A DNA stretch of 64,000 nt from positions 188,048,270-188,112,269 of the forward strand of contig NC_081415.1 of the NCBI RefSeq assembly GCF_030272615.1, written 5' to 3'. This stretch comes from Cryptomeria japonica. Lineage: Eukaryota > Streptophyta > Pinopsida > Cupressales > Cupressaceae. Below the pieces are notes generated by a model. That model was not told where the DNA came from, searched no databases, and saw only the letters and a list, made by a program, of their open reading frames with translations. Positions 48,762 to 59,954 of this stretch are shown here, piece by piece. The position numbers and the translations under genes are program-made. Numbering within the stretch: the stretch's first letter is position 1; each line of letters opens with the position of its first letter.

Positions 48762-49075
48762 TGATGCTCTGCAAAAAGGGCAAGAGTTAGACTAAAAACA
48801 TGTGGTGAATAACACACAAAACAAAAGAAGCAAGTGTTAAGGTTAGTATTATTCAACAAAAGACTAATCTAAGCAGGCATATCAAAAGAGACACCAAGAA
48901 CAAGGTAAAACATTTAACTATGAATATAAATGCAAGAAGGCATCTCCAAATGCCTTCTACCATACTCTTGGCTCCTTCTCCTTTGTTCCTGTCCTCTCCA
49001 AGTTCCAAAATAGTGTAGCTCTCAGCAACTTTTTGCACTATGGATGCTTATGGAGGTTTGAGATTGAAGTATTGG
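48762..49075 (-). mobile_element. Gypsy LTR fragment (reverse orientation)
   Basis: It starts TGATGCTCTGCA, the reverse of the LTR end TGCAGAGCATCA. It then follows the LTR at 59955-61127 almost base for base in reverse up to GTATTGG at 49069-49075, where it joins PMD sequence. Only the last 314 bases of the LTR are present. Confidence 0.8.
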
Positions 49076-49400
49076 TGGGGATTATATGAGCAAGTGGTGC
49101 TAGCTAGTCAGCGGGCATTGAGCCATTCACAGATGTGGTAGACCAGATCAGAGCGATCTCAGAGGATGCAGAGCAATGGGGGTGTGATGGGTCCTCTTCG
49201 GGGAGATAGATTAGGAGATGCAGAGGCTGGTGGGGGTTTGATGGGTCCTCCACGAGGAGACAGATTAGGTGGTGCAGGGACTAGTGGGGGAGCAGGTGGA
49301 GATGGGGGTGCAACATCTGGTCAGAGTGGCATCTAAGAGAGCATTTTGCATGCATTTTGATATTTTTGTCATTTTGGACTGTATCTTGGATGGCTCTTGG
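49069..49400 (+). pseudogene. PMD ORF 3' fragment
   Basis: It matches the reverse of 57890-57545 closely, including ATTATATGAGCA, GTAGACCAGATCAGAGCGA and CTGTATCTT then GGATGGCTCTTGGCAG. It is the Gly/Ala-rich C-terminal tail and 3' flank of the PMD ORF, lying antisense to the neighbouring minus-strand gypsy, as in the parental arrangement. Confidence 0.65.
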
Positions 49401-49429
49401 CAGTCAATTTTTTGGACTTCATTATACTC

Positions 49430-50555
49430 TAATAAATGAGATGATATATATATATATGAGGAGATCCAATATTTTTGTGATGATATGCATGTTGATATGT
49501 ATGGATGTTATGCAGGATGATGATTTATGCTTTATGCTTAGATGGATACTTGTATATGTATGCATTTATGAGTTGTTTTTACATGCATTTTTATGATGAT
49601 GTATGCTTATATGATGTCTATATGTACAGTTTATGATTGTGATTTTTAACATATGGATGCAGGTTTATATATGCAAGTTTTGTTGGATGTATTGCCTTAT
49701 GTATGTAATGCCATGATGATGATATATGCATAATGATATAGTGATATATATAGTATCTTGTATGTGTATTTAATACAAGGATGAGATAATGATATGGCAA
49801 TGATGTTAATGTAATGCTTTTGAAATGAATGAATATATTTGTATGTAAATGCATCTAGATGGCTTTTAAATGAATATGAGATGGATAGACAAATGTGAAG
49901 TACAAATGTTTATATGATGATTTCTAAATGAATGCATATGTATAATGTATGAACCAATGTTGAAAACAAATGGTTTTTTTATGATGCTAAATGCCTAAAT
50001 ATGATGAAGTAAAATGATAATGCAACTTATGGTAAATGAATAACTGCACCTTAATGCAATTACAAAGGGATAATGAATGCAATCAAAATGAATTCTACGT
50101 AAAAGAAAATGAATATAATAAGACATACTAAAATGTATGAATGAATGCACCTTTTAACTAATGGATAGATAAATGAATGTATGCAATGATAAATGATAAC
50201 GGATGGTAAATGAATGATTGGTAACTGATACTAGATGAATGCATAGTAAATGATTAATACAATTAAGGACAATTTGACCATATGAATGAATCTAATCCTT
50301 ATGATTTATGCAATGATGAAATGATGTGAGAAAACTAATGTCAATAAATGATAATGCAATTTTATATGCGATTTAAGCAACTAAAATGATATGAAATGTA
50401 CTCGATGCAAATGCAACTAAATGTAATGATGAGGACATGATCATGATAGATGAATGCAAGGTTGTTTACACCTTGCATGATGCACTGATGATGTATCAGA
50501 GTACTCAGTCGTGATTATATCCAAAACCAGCTCAATTTTCACATAGCTATTCATT
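49430..50555. repeat. ATG/ATGA-rich low-complexity region
   Basis: The plus strand is strongly enriched in ATGAATG, ATGATG and AAATG motifs without a fixed period. It probably represents the spacer between the PMD ORF and the integrase side of the element. There is no gene. Confidence 0.55.
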
Positions 50556-50559
50556 TTAA

Positions 50560-52016
50560 CCTTATTCACAAAAATAATGAATGAGTAAATGGATGGGCGA
50601 TATGCAACGGAATGCAATATATACAGATGAGATGAAATGACGATCCATAGTGCTCTATTTTCATCATTGAGCTTTTAAAATGTTGGAAGAGAATACAAGC
50701 ACCTTGACATAATGATTCAAGATGACCTAAGTATTCCTTACATGGATTTTGATATAGCAAGTTAATACAAACAACTTGATATAATGGGTCAAGTTGACCA
50801 GAGTATTGCTTGCGGAACAGACAAGGATTATCTCCTTTCATGCATGACTTGGATCATTCTCCTTGATCTTGAATTGATCATATCCTGAGACAAGTGCATA
50901 CCGTAGTAAGAGATAAAACCTTTATCTAATTGGATGAGGTAGGAGAAACCAAAGAAAGAGCATTCGTACCTGCAAACAAACAACATATACAAAGAATAAC
51001 GAATAAAGAATATGGATCCTCGATAATGGTCCATGTTCATATGGTCGAGGTATACATTGTAGTTAGCAAGCCGTAATGATCTATGACTATATGTTGCCTG
51101 TGATCATGTAGCTTAGTGAACTTCCCATGTAGACACCATTAGTACATGCCCCAGAATTTCATCGGAAATAATTCACAGAAGATACACAAACAATGTCATA
51201 AGAACCTGATATAAATAACCCATAAATCAATCAAGTATTTGATAGCTTTAAACAAAATTTTCTTGTCAAAGAAAATGTCATTTTGTCTTTGGTTTGGTAA
51301 GGAAGGATGCATCCTTGTTGAAGACAATTTATGTGTGTTTTTTTTTTGTTGATTGTTTGGTTTTTTGATTGATAAGGGGTCATGTTGTTGAGTATGTTGC
51401 AATGTTTGTTTGGCATCTACTCAGATGAGTATGTACAATGTGTTGCCATGTGTTTGATTGATTTTCAATGTTTTTTTGATGTTTTAGGTTTTTGTGTTTG
51501 TTTTGAATGTTTTTGGTATTTTGTGAGATAGTTTTCCAATGTTTTTGGATTTTTATGAGATAGTTTTGAATGTTTTTGGTATTTTGTGAGATAGTTTTGA
51601 ATGAAGAACCCAATGAATTACTAGCAATGTAGAATTTACTTCCATCAATAGGTTAAGGGTATTGCCCCCAGTTTAGATATGACTATGGAAAAGCGGGATG
51701 CAAGATGCATGAAGTACTATCTCTTTATTGCAGATCAATAACAAACCATGGTTGGGACGGATAGATGTGTGCATGTAATGAATGTGGTCGCAACAAGCTT
51801 TGAAAGACAATGGAGCCATAGCCTTTATGAGTGGTGCCTGTTTGCCAGGTTTTCACCATCGCACTTACCCAAGGTGCCATCGGAGTGGTTGTTCACCGTT
51901 TGGATCCATGATTTTTCTTTACTATTTTGATGTTTTTGTATTTTCTTCAGGACATTTTTCAAAATGTTTTTGGTTTGTTTGTAGTATGTTATGGGAGCCT
52001 GATGCCCTGTGTAGTT
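50560..52016 (-). mobile_element. Gypsy 3' noncoding region (reverse orientation)
   Basis: It is shared in reverse with 25610-26900, including the TTTTTGGTATTTTGTGAGAT repeats at 51490-51605. There is no gene. Confidence 0.65.
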
Positions 52017-53115
52017 TTAGGTATAAAACCTTTTGAGGTGCATGTTGTTGATTGGATCTGCTAGTGGTTCTCCTTATGAAGTAGCCAACTGATATGCCTC
52101 GGACCCAAATACAACAGTGATAACATATGGACCTAGCCAGTTTGATTCAAACTTTCCCTGATGTTCTCTGTTTGGTTGGTTGTGAGGATTCTCTCAGAGA
52201 ACAAGATCACCTACCTCAAATGTACGAGGTTTAACTCGATGATTATAGCTTCTACTCATGCGTTGCTGATATGCTTTGAGGTGGTTGTATGCAACTTGTC
52301 ATTTTTCATCAAGTAGTTCCAAGTCTTGGAGACGTGAGACTCTGTATGCTTCATCATCAATGAGATTATGTAAGGAAACCAATAGAGATGGTATCTTGAC
52401 CTCAATAGGCAAGATAGCTTCTGCACCATAAACCAATGAGTAAGGAGTTGCGCCTGTAGGGGTTCAAATGCTAATTCGATATGCCCATAGTGCTGGATTC
52501 AGTTGAACATGCCAATCACGACTGACATCATTGACTATTTTCTTGAGGATTCTCAATATGTTTTTATTTGATGCCTCGGCCTGACCATTGCCTTGTGGGT
52601 AATAGGGAGTGGAAAAGCGGTGTTGAATGTGAAATTTCTCACAGAGTTCACGGACATCCTGATTTTTGAAAGGAAGACCATTATCTATGATGATGGACAT
52701 GGGTACACCATACCAGTAGATGATGTAATTGAGGATGAATGAGGCGATCTGCTTGTCGGTGACTTGGGTAAGTGGAACAACTTTGATCCACTTTGTGAAG
52801 TATTCGGTGGCGCTAATAATGAATTTATGGTCGTTTGATGAAGATGAATGGATTTTACCCACAAGATCAAGTCCTCATTAACAAAAAGGCCATGGTGTTG
52901 TGATTGGTTGCAGTTCCTATGCTGGTGCATGTATCAGGTCTCCATGAACTTAGCATTTCTTGCACTTTCTGACAAAGTAGTAGGAATCTTTTTCCATAGA
53001 TGGCCAATAGTATCCAGTGCGCATGAGTTTTTTGGTTAGTGACGGACCACTTGCATGAGTTCCACAAATGCCTTCATGTACCTCTTCGAAGGCCTTTGTT
53101 ATCTCATCCTGTTCC
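52017..53115 (-). pseudogene. Gypsy integrase (minus-strand copy)
   Basis: It ends HLKRFYT at 52017. The core has IIIDNGLPFKNQDV and PQGNGQAEASNK, so the catalytic Glu is kept here, unlike in the plus-strand copy. The zinc module CGTHASG/KCKKC lies near 53080-52950. Lesions are a TGA for Arg in RISI*TPTG (near 52467), a stop after ELLDEK-like sequence and a frameshift near 52860-52880. Domain order and sequence match 24513-25602. Confidence 0.8.
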
Positions 53116-53209
53116 AAACATCAAAGGAGAGTACCATCAAGACTACGTCAGTATAGTGTTTCAACAATAATGGTATATCGGGAGGTTTGGCAAATAAATG
53201 TCTTACGTT

Positions 53210-53800
53210 GGTTATTTGATTAGTCAGGAGGAAGTGTGTGATCATAGAGGTAGGTGTAGAACTCACTGTACCATGGGGATTCAGAACCAGTAAGGTGACA
53301 TATCATCTCAGACTCAAGGATATCATAAGTGGGAATCCAAAGCTGTTCTACCAAGAACTCATAATGTGTTGAATTCTGTGGAAGATCTAAGAGAGATGCG
53401 ATAGTAGCCATAGCATCAACAGCTTGATTCTAATCTCTGGGTATCTACTCAAAAGTGATAGTAGTAAATGATGCCTTTAGATTGTCCACCATTTCCTTGT
53501 ATGGCATGAGTTTATCATCCTTGGTTTGATATTCATTTGTGACTTGTCGGATGACCAATTGAGAGTCGCCATATATCTGTAACTCTTTTAATTTCCATTG
53601 TATGGTGAGCTAGAGTCCTATGATCAAGGCCTCATATTCTACTATATTGTTTGTGCATGGAAATGTGAGCCTATAAGACTTCAGGATGCTATCACCTTGA
53701 GGGGTGATAAAGAGAATGCCTACCCCCGAGCCATGCCTACTGTATGAACCATCAAAGTATAGCTTCCATGGTTGTGCTTCTGTGATCATGAATAGCTCTT
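53210..53800 (-). pseudogene. Second RNase H domain (minus-strand copy)
   Basis: It has WKLYFDGSYSRHGSGVGI, NNIVEYEALIIGL and, after a stop, the QLVIRQV and AVDAMATIASLLDLP blocks. It is colinear with 23766-24512 and supports the Tat lineage assignment. Confidence 0.72.
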
Positions 53801-54269
53801 CATCTGGAAAATTGGAAATGAGAGGATGATCACCTATAAGTGGTGCATCGGCCATCTGATCTGCAATTAGTTGCCCTTTGATAGCCTTACGGTCCACATA
53901 CTCAATGTCGAATTCACTTAGAATCATCACCCATTTGGCCAAGCAGCCAGTCAATGCTGCTTTGCTAAGTAAGTATTTTAGTGGATTGATTTTGGCAATG
54001 AGCTGTACCTTGTGTGTCAATAGATAGTGCCTTAGTTTTGTTGCTACCAAGATTACTGCTAGGAAAGCTCGCTCAATAGGTGTGTAGTTGAGTTCATAGC
54101 CGACCAGTGTGCGAGAGATGTAGTATATAGCACACTCTTTCCCTTCTACATTGTGTTGAGCCAAGAGCACTCCCAATGCTATAGCAGTAGCTGAAATATA
54201 TAGCAAGAGAGGTTTACTCAGATCTGGTGGAATCAACAATGGTGTATTCATGAGATAGTCTTTGAGCAT
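53801..54269 (-). CDS. Gypsy RNase H domain (minus-strand copy)
   Basis: The open frame starts MLKDYLMNTPLLIPPD and runs through ALGVLLAQHN, YYISRTLVGYELNYTP and FDIEYVDRKAIKGQ straight into the second RNase H (to 53610). It is better preserved than the plus-strand copy at 23353-23765, which has a frameshift at the YVDR junction. Confidence 0.75.
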
Positions 54270-55299
54270 CTAGTATCCCATTGAAAGCGGATGTTCTTGT
54301 GTAGCAGGTGGGTAAAGGGATGGCACTTATCTGCCAGTTGTGCAATGAATCTTCTGATGGACTGTAGCCACCCTTGTAGTGTCCTTAGCTAATTGATATT
54401 CTTTGGAGGTGGCATGTCCATGATTGTTTTGACCTTTGCTGGGTTGACCTCAATGCCTTTGCTGGAGACAATGTATCCTAGAAGTTTCCCGGAGGTTACT
54501 CCAAAGACACATTTCTTTGGGTTCAGTCGAACATGATATTGTTCTAGTCTATCAAATATTTTCTCCAATATTTCGAGATGACCCTCTCTTGTGAGTGATT
54601 TTGCCAGTAAGTCATCCACATAATCTTCCATTATAGTATGCATCATGTCATGGAAGATTGTGGTCATTGCCCTTTGATAGGTTGCACCTACATTCTTGAG
54701 ACCGAAAGGCATTACATTCCAGCAGTATGTTCCCCATAGACATGTAAAAGCTATCTTGTGCTGATCCTCTGGGGTGATCTTTATTTGATTGTATCTGGAA
54801 AAGCCATCCGTGAGCGAGAGCATGGCATGTCCTGCTGTCAGGTCCACTATGATGTCGATGTTGGGTAGGGGAAGTCATCCTTAGGACATGCTTTGTTCAG
54901 ATCTCTGAAGTCAGTACATATACGGATGCCCCCATTTGGTTTACCTACAGGCACAATATTGGAGATCCAATCTGCACAATCAATTGGTCTTATGAAACCA
55001 ACATCCAGAAGTTTCTTAAGTTCCGCTTTGACAAGTACTGCAATCTAGGGATGCATCTTGCGAAGCTTCTGCTTGATAGGTTTAGCTCCTTCTGCTACTG
55101 TGAGGTGATGCATGACTAAGTCTGGATCAAGACCAGGCATGTCGGCATATGACCATGCAAAGTTAATCTAGCGCTTCTTGAAGATTTCAACAAACTTGGG
55201 CTGCTCCTTTGGAGTTAAAAGAGATGCCAGATGAATGTGGTGAGGAGTTTCAAGAGTCCCCACGTTGCATTCTTTGGTTTCCTCGATCAGTATTGTTGA
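54270..55299 (-). pseudogene. Gypsy reverse transcriptase (minus-strand copy)
   Basis: An open part at 54389-54847 covers DGFSRYNQIKITPED, WNVMPFGLKNVG, the catalytic YVDDLLAK, then LEQYHVRLNPKKCVFG and GIEVNPAKVK. Upstream, the PNGG then CTDFRDLNKACPKDDFP block is in another frame after a small indel near 54870. A TAG stands for Gln in MHP*IAVL near 55048. Confidence 0.75.
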
Positions 55300-56922
55300 T
55301 CATTCTTGCTGTGTGCTAGAGGGGAGAATGTCAAACCTTTCATCCTCAGGCACCTCAGAGAGGTTTTCACCCTTGGATTCGCTCTTTCTTTTTACTTTTG
55401 TAGGATCAAACAGTGCTGCAGTGTGGTTTTCACCGGAAGATCCATGTTTTGTTGTTATATTTTTGCAGTTGAAAGGTTTGGCATCCGCCCCAAAGTATGT
55501 TGCGCTATTAAGTTCTATGGTGAATCTAGCTTTATGATCCCTGCTTTGTATGTCATCCCTTAATTCCAAGAAGTCAATGATCGCCTCATCATTTTGGAAG
55601 TGGTCAAGACATGGGGGATTGGGTTGGTTCCATTCGATGAGGTTAGGATGGATAATTGGCATTACCTCATCGATGAGGTTTAGTTCATGAGATGTTTCAG
55701 TGAGGGTTAAGACATTTTGGGTAAGGTCGTTGATGGTACTCTCCCTGTCAGAATCGGGCACAGGGTGTGACATAGGGTTTGTGGAAGATGTTTCCAATTT
55801 AGGAACCCAAGTGGTCTTTATCTGTGCTTCTCCATAAACAGGGATGTCTTTATGGGGTGGAGGTAGTGATGTGTCTTCCTCATCTGAAGTATTCAGGTGT
55901 ACTGAATCAAACTCCCACTCATGTGAGTCATTTTCTGAGTCACTGTCCAGAATCTGATTGCTATAACATTCTGGAATGGTGTTTGAATGAAATACTGCAG
56001 GTGTGATCAATTGATGTATCTTTGTAGATGTGACGATCGGTGCTGCAGGAAGAATTATGGGGACCCATGAAGCTGATACAGGAAATTTTGGTAGTGTTAA
56101 CTCTGTTGCTTCTACTGGAATTGTCAGTTTGGTTGACATGGCCAGAAATTCAGATATAGTGGCTGCTACTAAGGATGATGTTATTACTGCTGCTGATGGG
56201 GTTGATGTTTTAATTGGTGAAGTGATGGGTGGTGCTACTTTGATAACCAAAGGTGACCTTTTTGTAATAGACTGATATAGTGGTTTGCTGGGTTTCCCTT
56301 TGAATCTGAGTTTAGGGAAGATCTCCTTTTGAAAGCCTAAGCCTATATTATCTTTAGGCTTCATTTTTGTCAGCAGTGGCTCATGTCGACCTTGCTTACA
56401 AAGTCCTAAGGCACTTTGACCATCATAACCCATTCTTTGCATAATGAGTAAGCCTTTTCCATATTGATCTATGGGAAGCTTAGCTTGTGGGATGTCTATG
56501 GTGATAAGATCTTTATAGATCCATTCTGCTAAGTCCTCATCTTGGGTCTCTTCTTCTTGACTCTTTCCAAGGATGAAAGGTGTCAAAGTGCATGCTAGTG
56601 TGACTGCTGGTGTATGAAGTACTTGCTGTGGTTTACCATGAGTTTTGGGGGAAGTGGGCATTTGTCCAACACAAAATAGTTGGTTGAGATTGTATTCCCC
56701 AAGACCTTCCTCTACTACTTTCATTTTGAGCTTCTCTTGCTTGGGTATAATAATGTTCAAACTGGAAAGAGAGGCTGGAGTTACATATGAGGTGGATGAG
56801 ATGGCTTCTCTATTACTGGGAATGGTAATCTCTAGTTGATGATTTATGTTATGAAAACATGCAAAGGGGTTTGCATCTCCCAAGATTGTAATTTCCACCC
56901 CATTATGTGGGAATTTGATACA
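55300..56922 (-). CDS. Gypsy polyprotein segment with G-patch-like motif
   Basis: A 532-residue open frame. The N-terminal part (EITILGDANPFACF) continues from the protease. Around residues 150-200 lies a G-patch-like motif (YGKGLLIMQRMGYDGQSALG, then GLGF), known from several plant gypsy polyproteins and presumed to bind nucleic acid. A Ser/Thr/Pro/Ile linker and the HEWEFDSVHLNTSDEEDTS block follow. It ends at a TGA where CGA (Arg) is expected. The same linker opens the plus-strand element at 21509. Confidence 0.7.
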   Translation of the reverse strand, partial: CIKFPHNGVEITILGDANPFACFHNINHQLEITIPSNREAISSTSYVTPASLSSLNIIIPKQEKLKMKVVEEGLGEYNLNQLFCVGQMPTSPKTHGKPQQVLHTPAVTLACTLTPFILGKSQEEETQDEDLAEWIYKDLITIDIPQAKLPIDQYGKGLLIMQRMGYDGQSALGLCKQGRHEPLLTKMKPKDNIGLGFQKEIFPKLRFKGKPSKPLYQSITKRSPLVIKVAPPITSPIKTSTPSAAVITSSLVAATISEFLAMSTKLTIPVEATELTLPKFPVSASWVPIILPAAPIVTSTKIHQLITPAVFHSNTIPECYSNQILDSDSENDSHEWEFDSVHLNTSDEEDTSLPPPHKDIPVYGEAQIKTTWVPKLETSSTNPMSHPVPDSDRESTINDLTQNVLTLTETSHELNLIDEVMPIIHPNLIEWNQPNPPCLDHFQNDEAIIDFLELRDDIQSRDHKARFTIELNSATYFGADAKPFNCKNITTKHGSSGENHTAALFDPTKVKRKSESKGENLSEVPEDERFDILPSSTQQE

Positions 56923-57545
56923 CTAATGGTAAGTGGATGGAACAGCTTGCATGGCGTGTATCCAAGGTCTTCCCAACAACAAATTGTATGGCAGAGGAAG
57001 ATCTAGAACTTGACATGTGATGTGCTTCACTAAAGGGCCCACTCGGATTGGTAGCACCACTGCTCCTTTGGATGAGTGCTCAGCATCATCATAAGCTTTG
57101 ATTGTGATCTTCTTATGGGGATCCACTGACTCAATTGCATATCCCAAAGCAGTGACTAACTGTAGTGTACAAATATTTAGGCCTGCTCCATTATCAATCA
57201 AGACTCGCTTGATCCTATGCTGGTTGATAAATCCTTCAATGTGGAGTGAGGCGTTATGCGGCTGTTGGAAGGATGAATTGTCACTTTTTGAAAAAGTGAG
57301 ACAAGGGGATGCTTTGAGACTTCCAACCATGGCTTGAAACTGATCTGTATTCAAGTTAGCAGGGACTGACGCCTCTTGGAGAGCTTGGTCCAAGATTGTT
57401 TTATGGGATGGAGACAGGCGCAATAGCTCTAAGATGGATATCAATGTGGGCATTTTGTCTAATTGATCCACAAGGTTATACTTCTTTGGGATTGAAGTGG
57501 TACCTTGTGGAGCTGCTTTTATGGTAACTTTACCATGACATGTAA
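56923..57545 (-). CDS. Gypsy aspartic protease
   Basis: A retropepsin-type segment: HIEGFINQHRIKRVLIDNGA with the DNGAG active-site motif (usually D-S/T-G-A), then NICTLQLVTALGY, AVVLPIRVG and LPYNLLLGRPWIHAM, the conserved flap and C-terminal GRPW. It cleaves the polyprotein. It ends at TAG in STYH*CIKF, where the same frame continues into the 532-residue segment. Upstream it is preceded by NLVDQLDKMPTLISILELL, a region seen before protease in such elements; gag itself is missing. Confidence 0.75.
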
Positions 57546-59660
57546 CAAAAATTGACTGCCAAGAGCCATCTAAGATACAGTCCAAAATGACACAAATATC
57601 AAAATACATGCAAAATGCTCTCTCAGATGCCACTCTGACTAGATGTTGCACCCCCATCTCCACCTGCTTCCCCACTAGCCCCTGCATCTCTTGATCTATC
57701 TCCCTGTGGAGGACCCATCAAACCCCTACTGCCCCCTACATCTCCTGATCTCTCTCTCTGAAGAGGACCCATCACACCCCCACTGCTCTACATCCTCTAA
57801 GATCGCTCTGATCTGGTCTACCGCATCTGTGAATAGCTCAATGCCCATTGACTAGCTGGCACCACCTGCTCATATAATCCCCACCAATACTCTATCTTAG
57901 TCTGTGCCTATCCAAACCATCTCATCACCTCCCCTGTAGGACCCTGTGCTCCTACTCCAACCTGGACTCTCAGCTAACCTCTCCACTACACTATCCCTCT
58001 CCAGCAACACTACAATCAGCTCTAACTCTCGTGCAAAAAATTGCACATCTCTAGCTGCCACCTCCACCTCCAAATCCTCAGCCCGTACCTCAGATGCCTC
58101 AAGTCGAGACTGCAATAATACTATCAGCTGATCCCGAATATCTCCACCTAATCCCTCTCCTGTATCCATGGTGCATCACCTGTAGCTCCCTCTCCAGTGG
58201 CTCCCTCCCCTCTATCCCTCAGTATCTCCCTCTCCATACCTCGGCCACCTAATCAAACTCCTCCTAACATCAATGGTCCCTGAGATAACCGCAATGGCAA
58301 TCCACCTCTCCCTCTTCGCTGGATCTGACTGCCCAACCCACCAAATCCGCCACCTCCTCCTCCTCGACCATCCCCTCCTCCACCTCCTCCATCATCTCCT
58401 CCTCCTCCATCTCCACCATCCCCTCTCCCTTGTTCAACAACTGTAGGTCCTCGACCTCCTCTCCTCCTGCATCTCTGCCCCCTATAATCCTCAAAATCAA
58501 GCATTGGCTCTACCGGATTTGATATCCACGGAATCGGATGAGTCGCCATGTACTGCGTGTACTCATCTGATACCCGTGCATCCACCACCCTCGGCCGTAT
58601 ATCCCAAGGTCTCACCTGCATCATCCAAAACTCTACTAGTTCTTGATCATATGGAAGTACTGGCCTCCAAGCATACCTCTCTTGGACCACTCTGGCATAC
58701 TCCCCAGATCCCCTAGGTAGTCCCTGCTGCTGCCCGAACTACCTCATCACTCTGCCTGACACCTGTCTCTCTACATGATAAGATGTCCTCCCAATGAGGA
58801 ATCGAGTCATAAAAACATATGGCAGCACCTCTGCATCATCATCCCAGGGCTCGCAATCCAGATAGGGTCTCCAGATCACGACATCCAGATCATCCAGTGC
58901 TCGCCACCACCACTCTAAATTCCCTAGGTGGGGCTGACTCATCATACCACTACACATAAAGATATAGGGCTGGTCAACTACCCGAAATCTCAAACTCACC
59001 GATTGAGTCACTAGTAAGTGCTACCATGCCCAAATGTGTAGTAGCATCACTCCCATTGCTAGTGAGCCCCTCCCGAAGTATACCACCTCATGCAGCTCCT
59101 AATAAAGGTGCGCTAGCATGCACGGTCCCCAAGCAAATTAGGTCCCCTCTATCATCATCATCTTGATCACCTGCCCCCAACCAATGGCTAAACCATGTGA
59201 TCGCCTATCTGGGCACAACAGTCCTCCCACAATGCCTGACAGAACTGTTGGTAATGGCTCATATAATGCAGTGATGTCCTCCCAAGTGATCGATCCATCA
59301 TCAATGAACATGACCTCATCAAAGAATCTCTCCACCGCTGCAGTCCCCCATGATCTGTCATATGTGATCAGCTCCTCCCGAATTGAAATATGCAAGATAC
59401 GCCACACATCCTCCAGTGTGACAATCATCTCCCGCTGTGCTAAGTGAAACATACATGTCTTACTGTGTCAGCATTCTGCCAAGGCTGTCATCAAACCATG
59501 ATTCATCCAAATCACGAGCATATACATAACATCATACAACCCAGTCGCTGCAATACAATCAATCTTGGCCTCCGTTAGCCAATTCCATAGCCCCTGTGTA
59601 GCTAGATGTCTCTCATACAACTATAAGACGTGTAGATCCTCTTGCACACGTGTAATCAAT
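57546..59660 (-). pseudogene. PMD ORF, long copy with Gly-rich tail
   Basis: From about 59640 the minus strand encodes GLYDVMYMLVIWMNHGLMTA, FHLAQREMIVTLEDVWRIL, RSWGTAAVERFFDE, GGLLCPDRRSHGLAIGWGQV, LHIWAW, GMMSQPHLGNLEWWWRALDD and WRPYLDCEPWDDDAE. The tail follows (RPRVVDARVSDEYTQYMATH, then a Gly/Asp/Arg-rich stretch of about 60 residues). PMD FHL-GEM(I/T)VTLEDV is clear. Stops include TGA for Trp in AEC*HS and TAA for Arg in EGT*FAWG. In the right half the sense of the flanking gypsy 3' region (59661 onward) is opposite, so the ORF is antisense to that element. Confidence 0.75.
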
Positions 59661-59954
59661 CATCATTAGTTGTTTTGTTTCAAATTTTCTTAAGTTTAAA
59701 CCTAGACTATCAACATATACTTTGATCAAGTATCTTCGGGTCTCAAGAGGTAAGCAATCATGGCACATCTAGATTTCAATAAGCATTTATCCTATTGACC
59801 TAAGTCTCATCGAGCTACTATGGTTCAAAACAACTCCCACTTCGCATCGCCATCCATCCATCATTGGCATCGAAAAATTTTTGTTCACACAAACTGGGGC
59901 ATCTTTTATCTTGCAAGCAATAGCGTTAAAACCCTAACAAAAGCGCTACTTCAA
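59661..59954 (+). mobile_element. Gypsy 3' noncoding region, truncated
   Basis: It is shared with 63571-63870 and partly with 27040-27170 (CTTTGATCAAGTAT then TCGGGTCTCA). It carries two copies of the CAAWAGCG motif (59921 and 59939-59949) that forms a longer array at 63827-63996. At 59955 it joins the body of an LTR. Confidence 0.6.

Noticed and set aside
58253-58690. Gly-rich RNA-binding protein
   Set aside because: The Gly/Asp/Arg stretch is the low-complexity tail of the PMD ORF. No RNA-binding motif is present.
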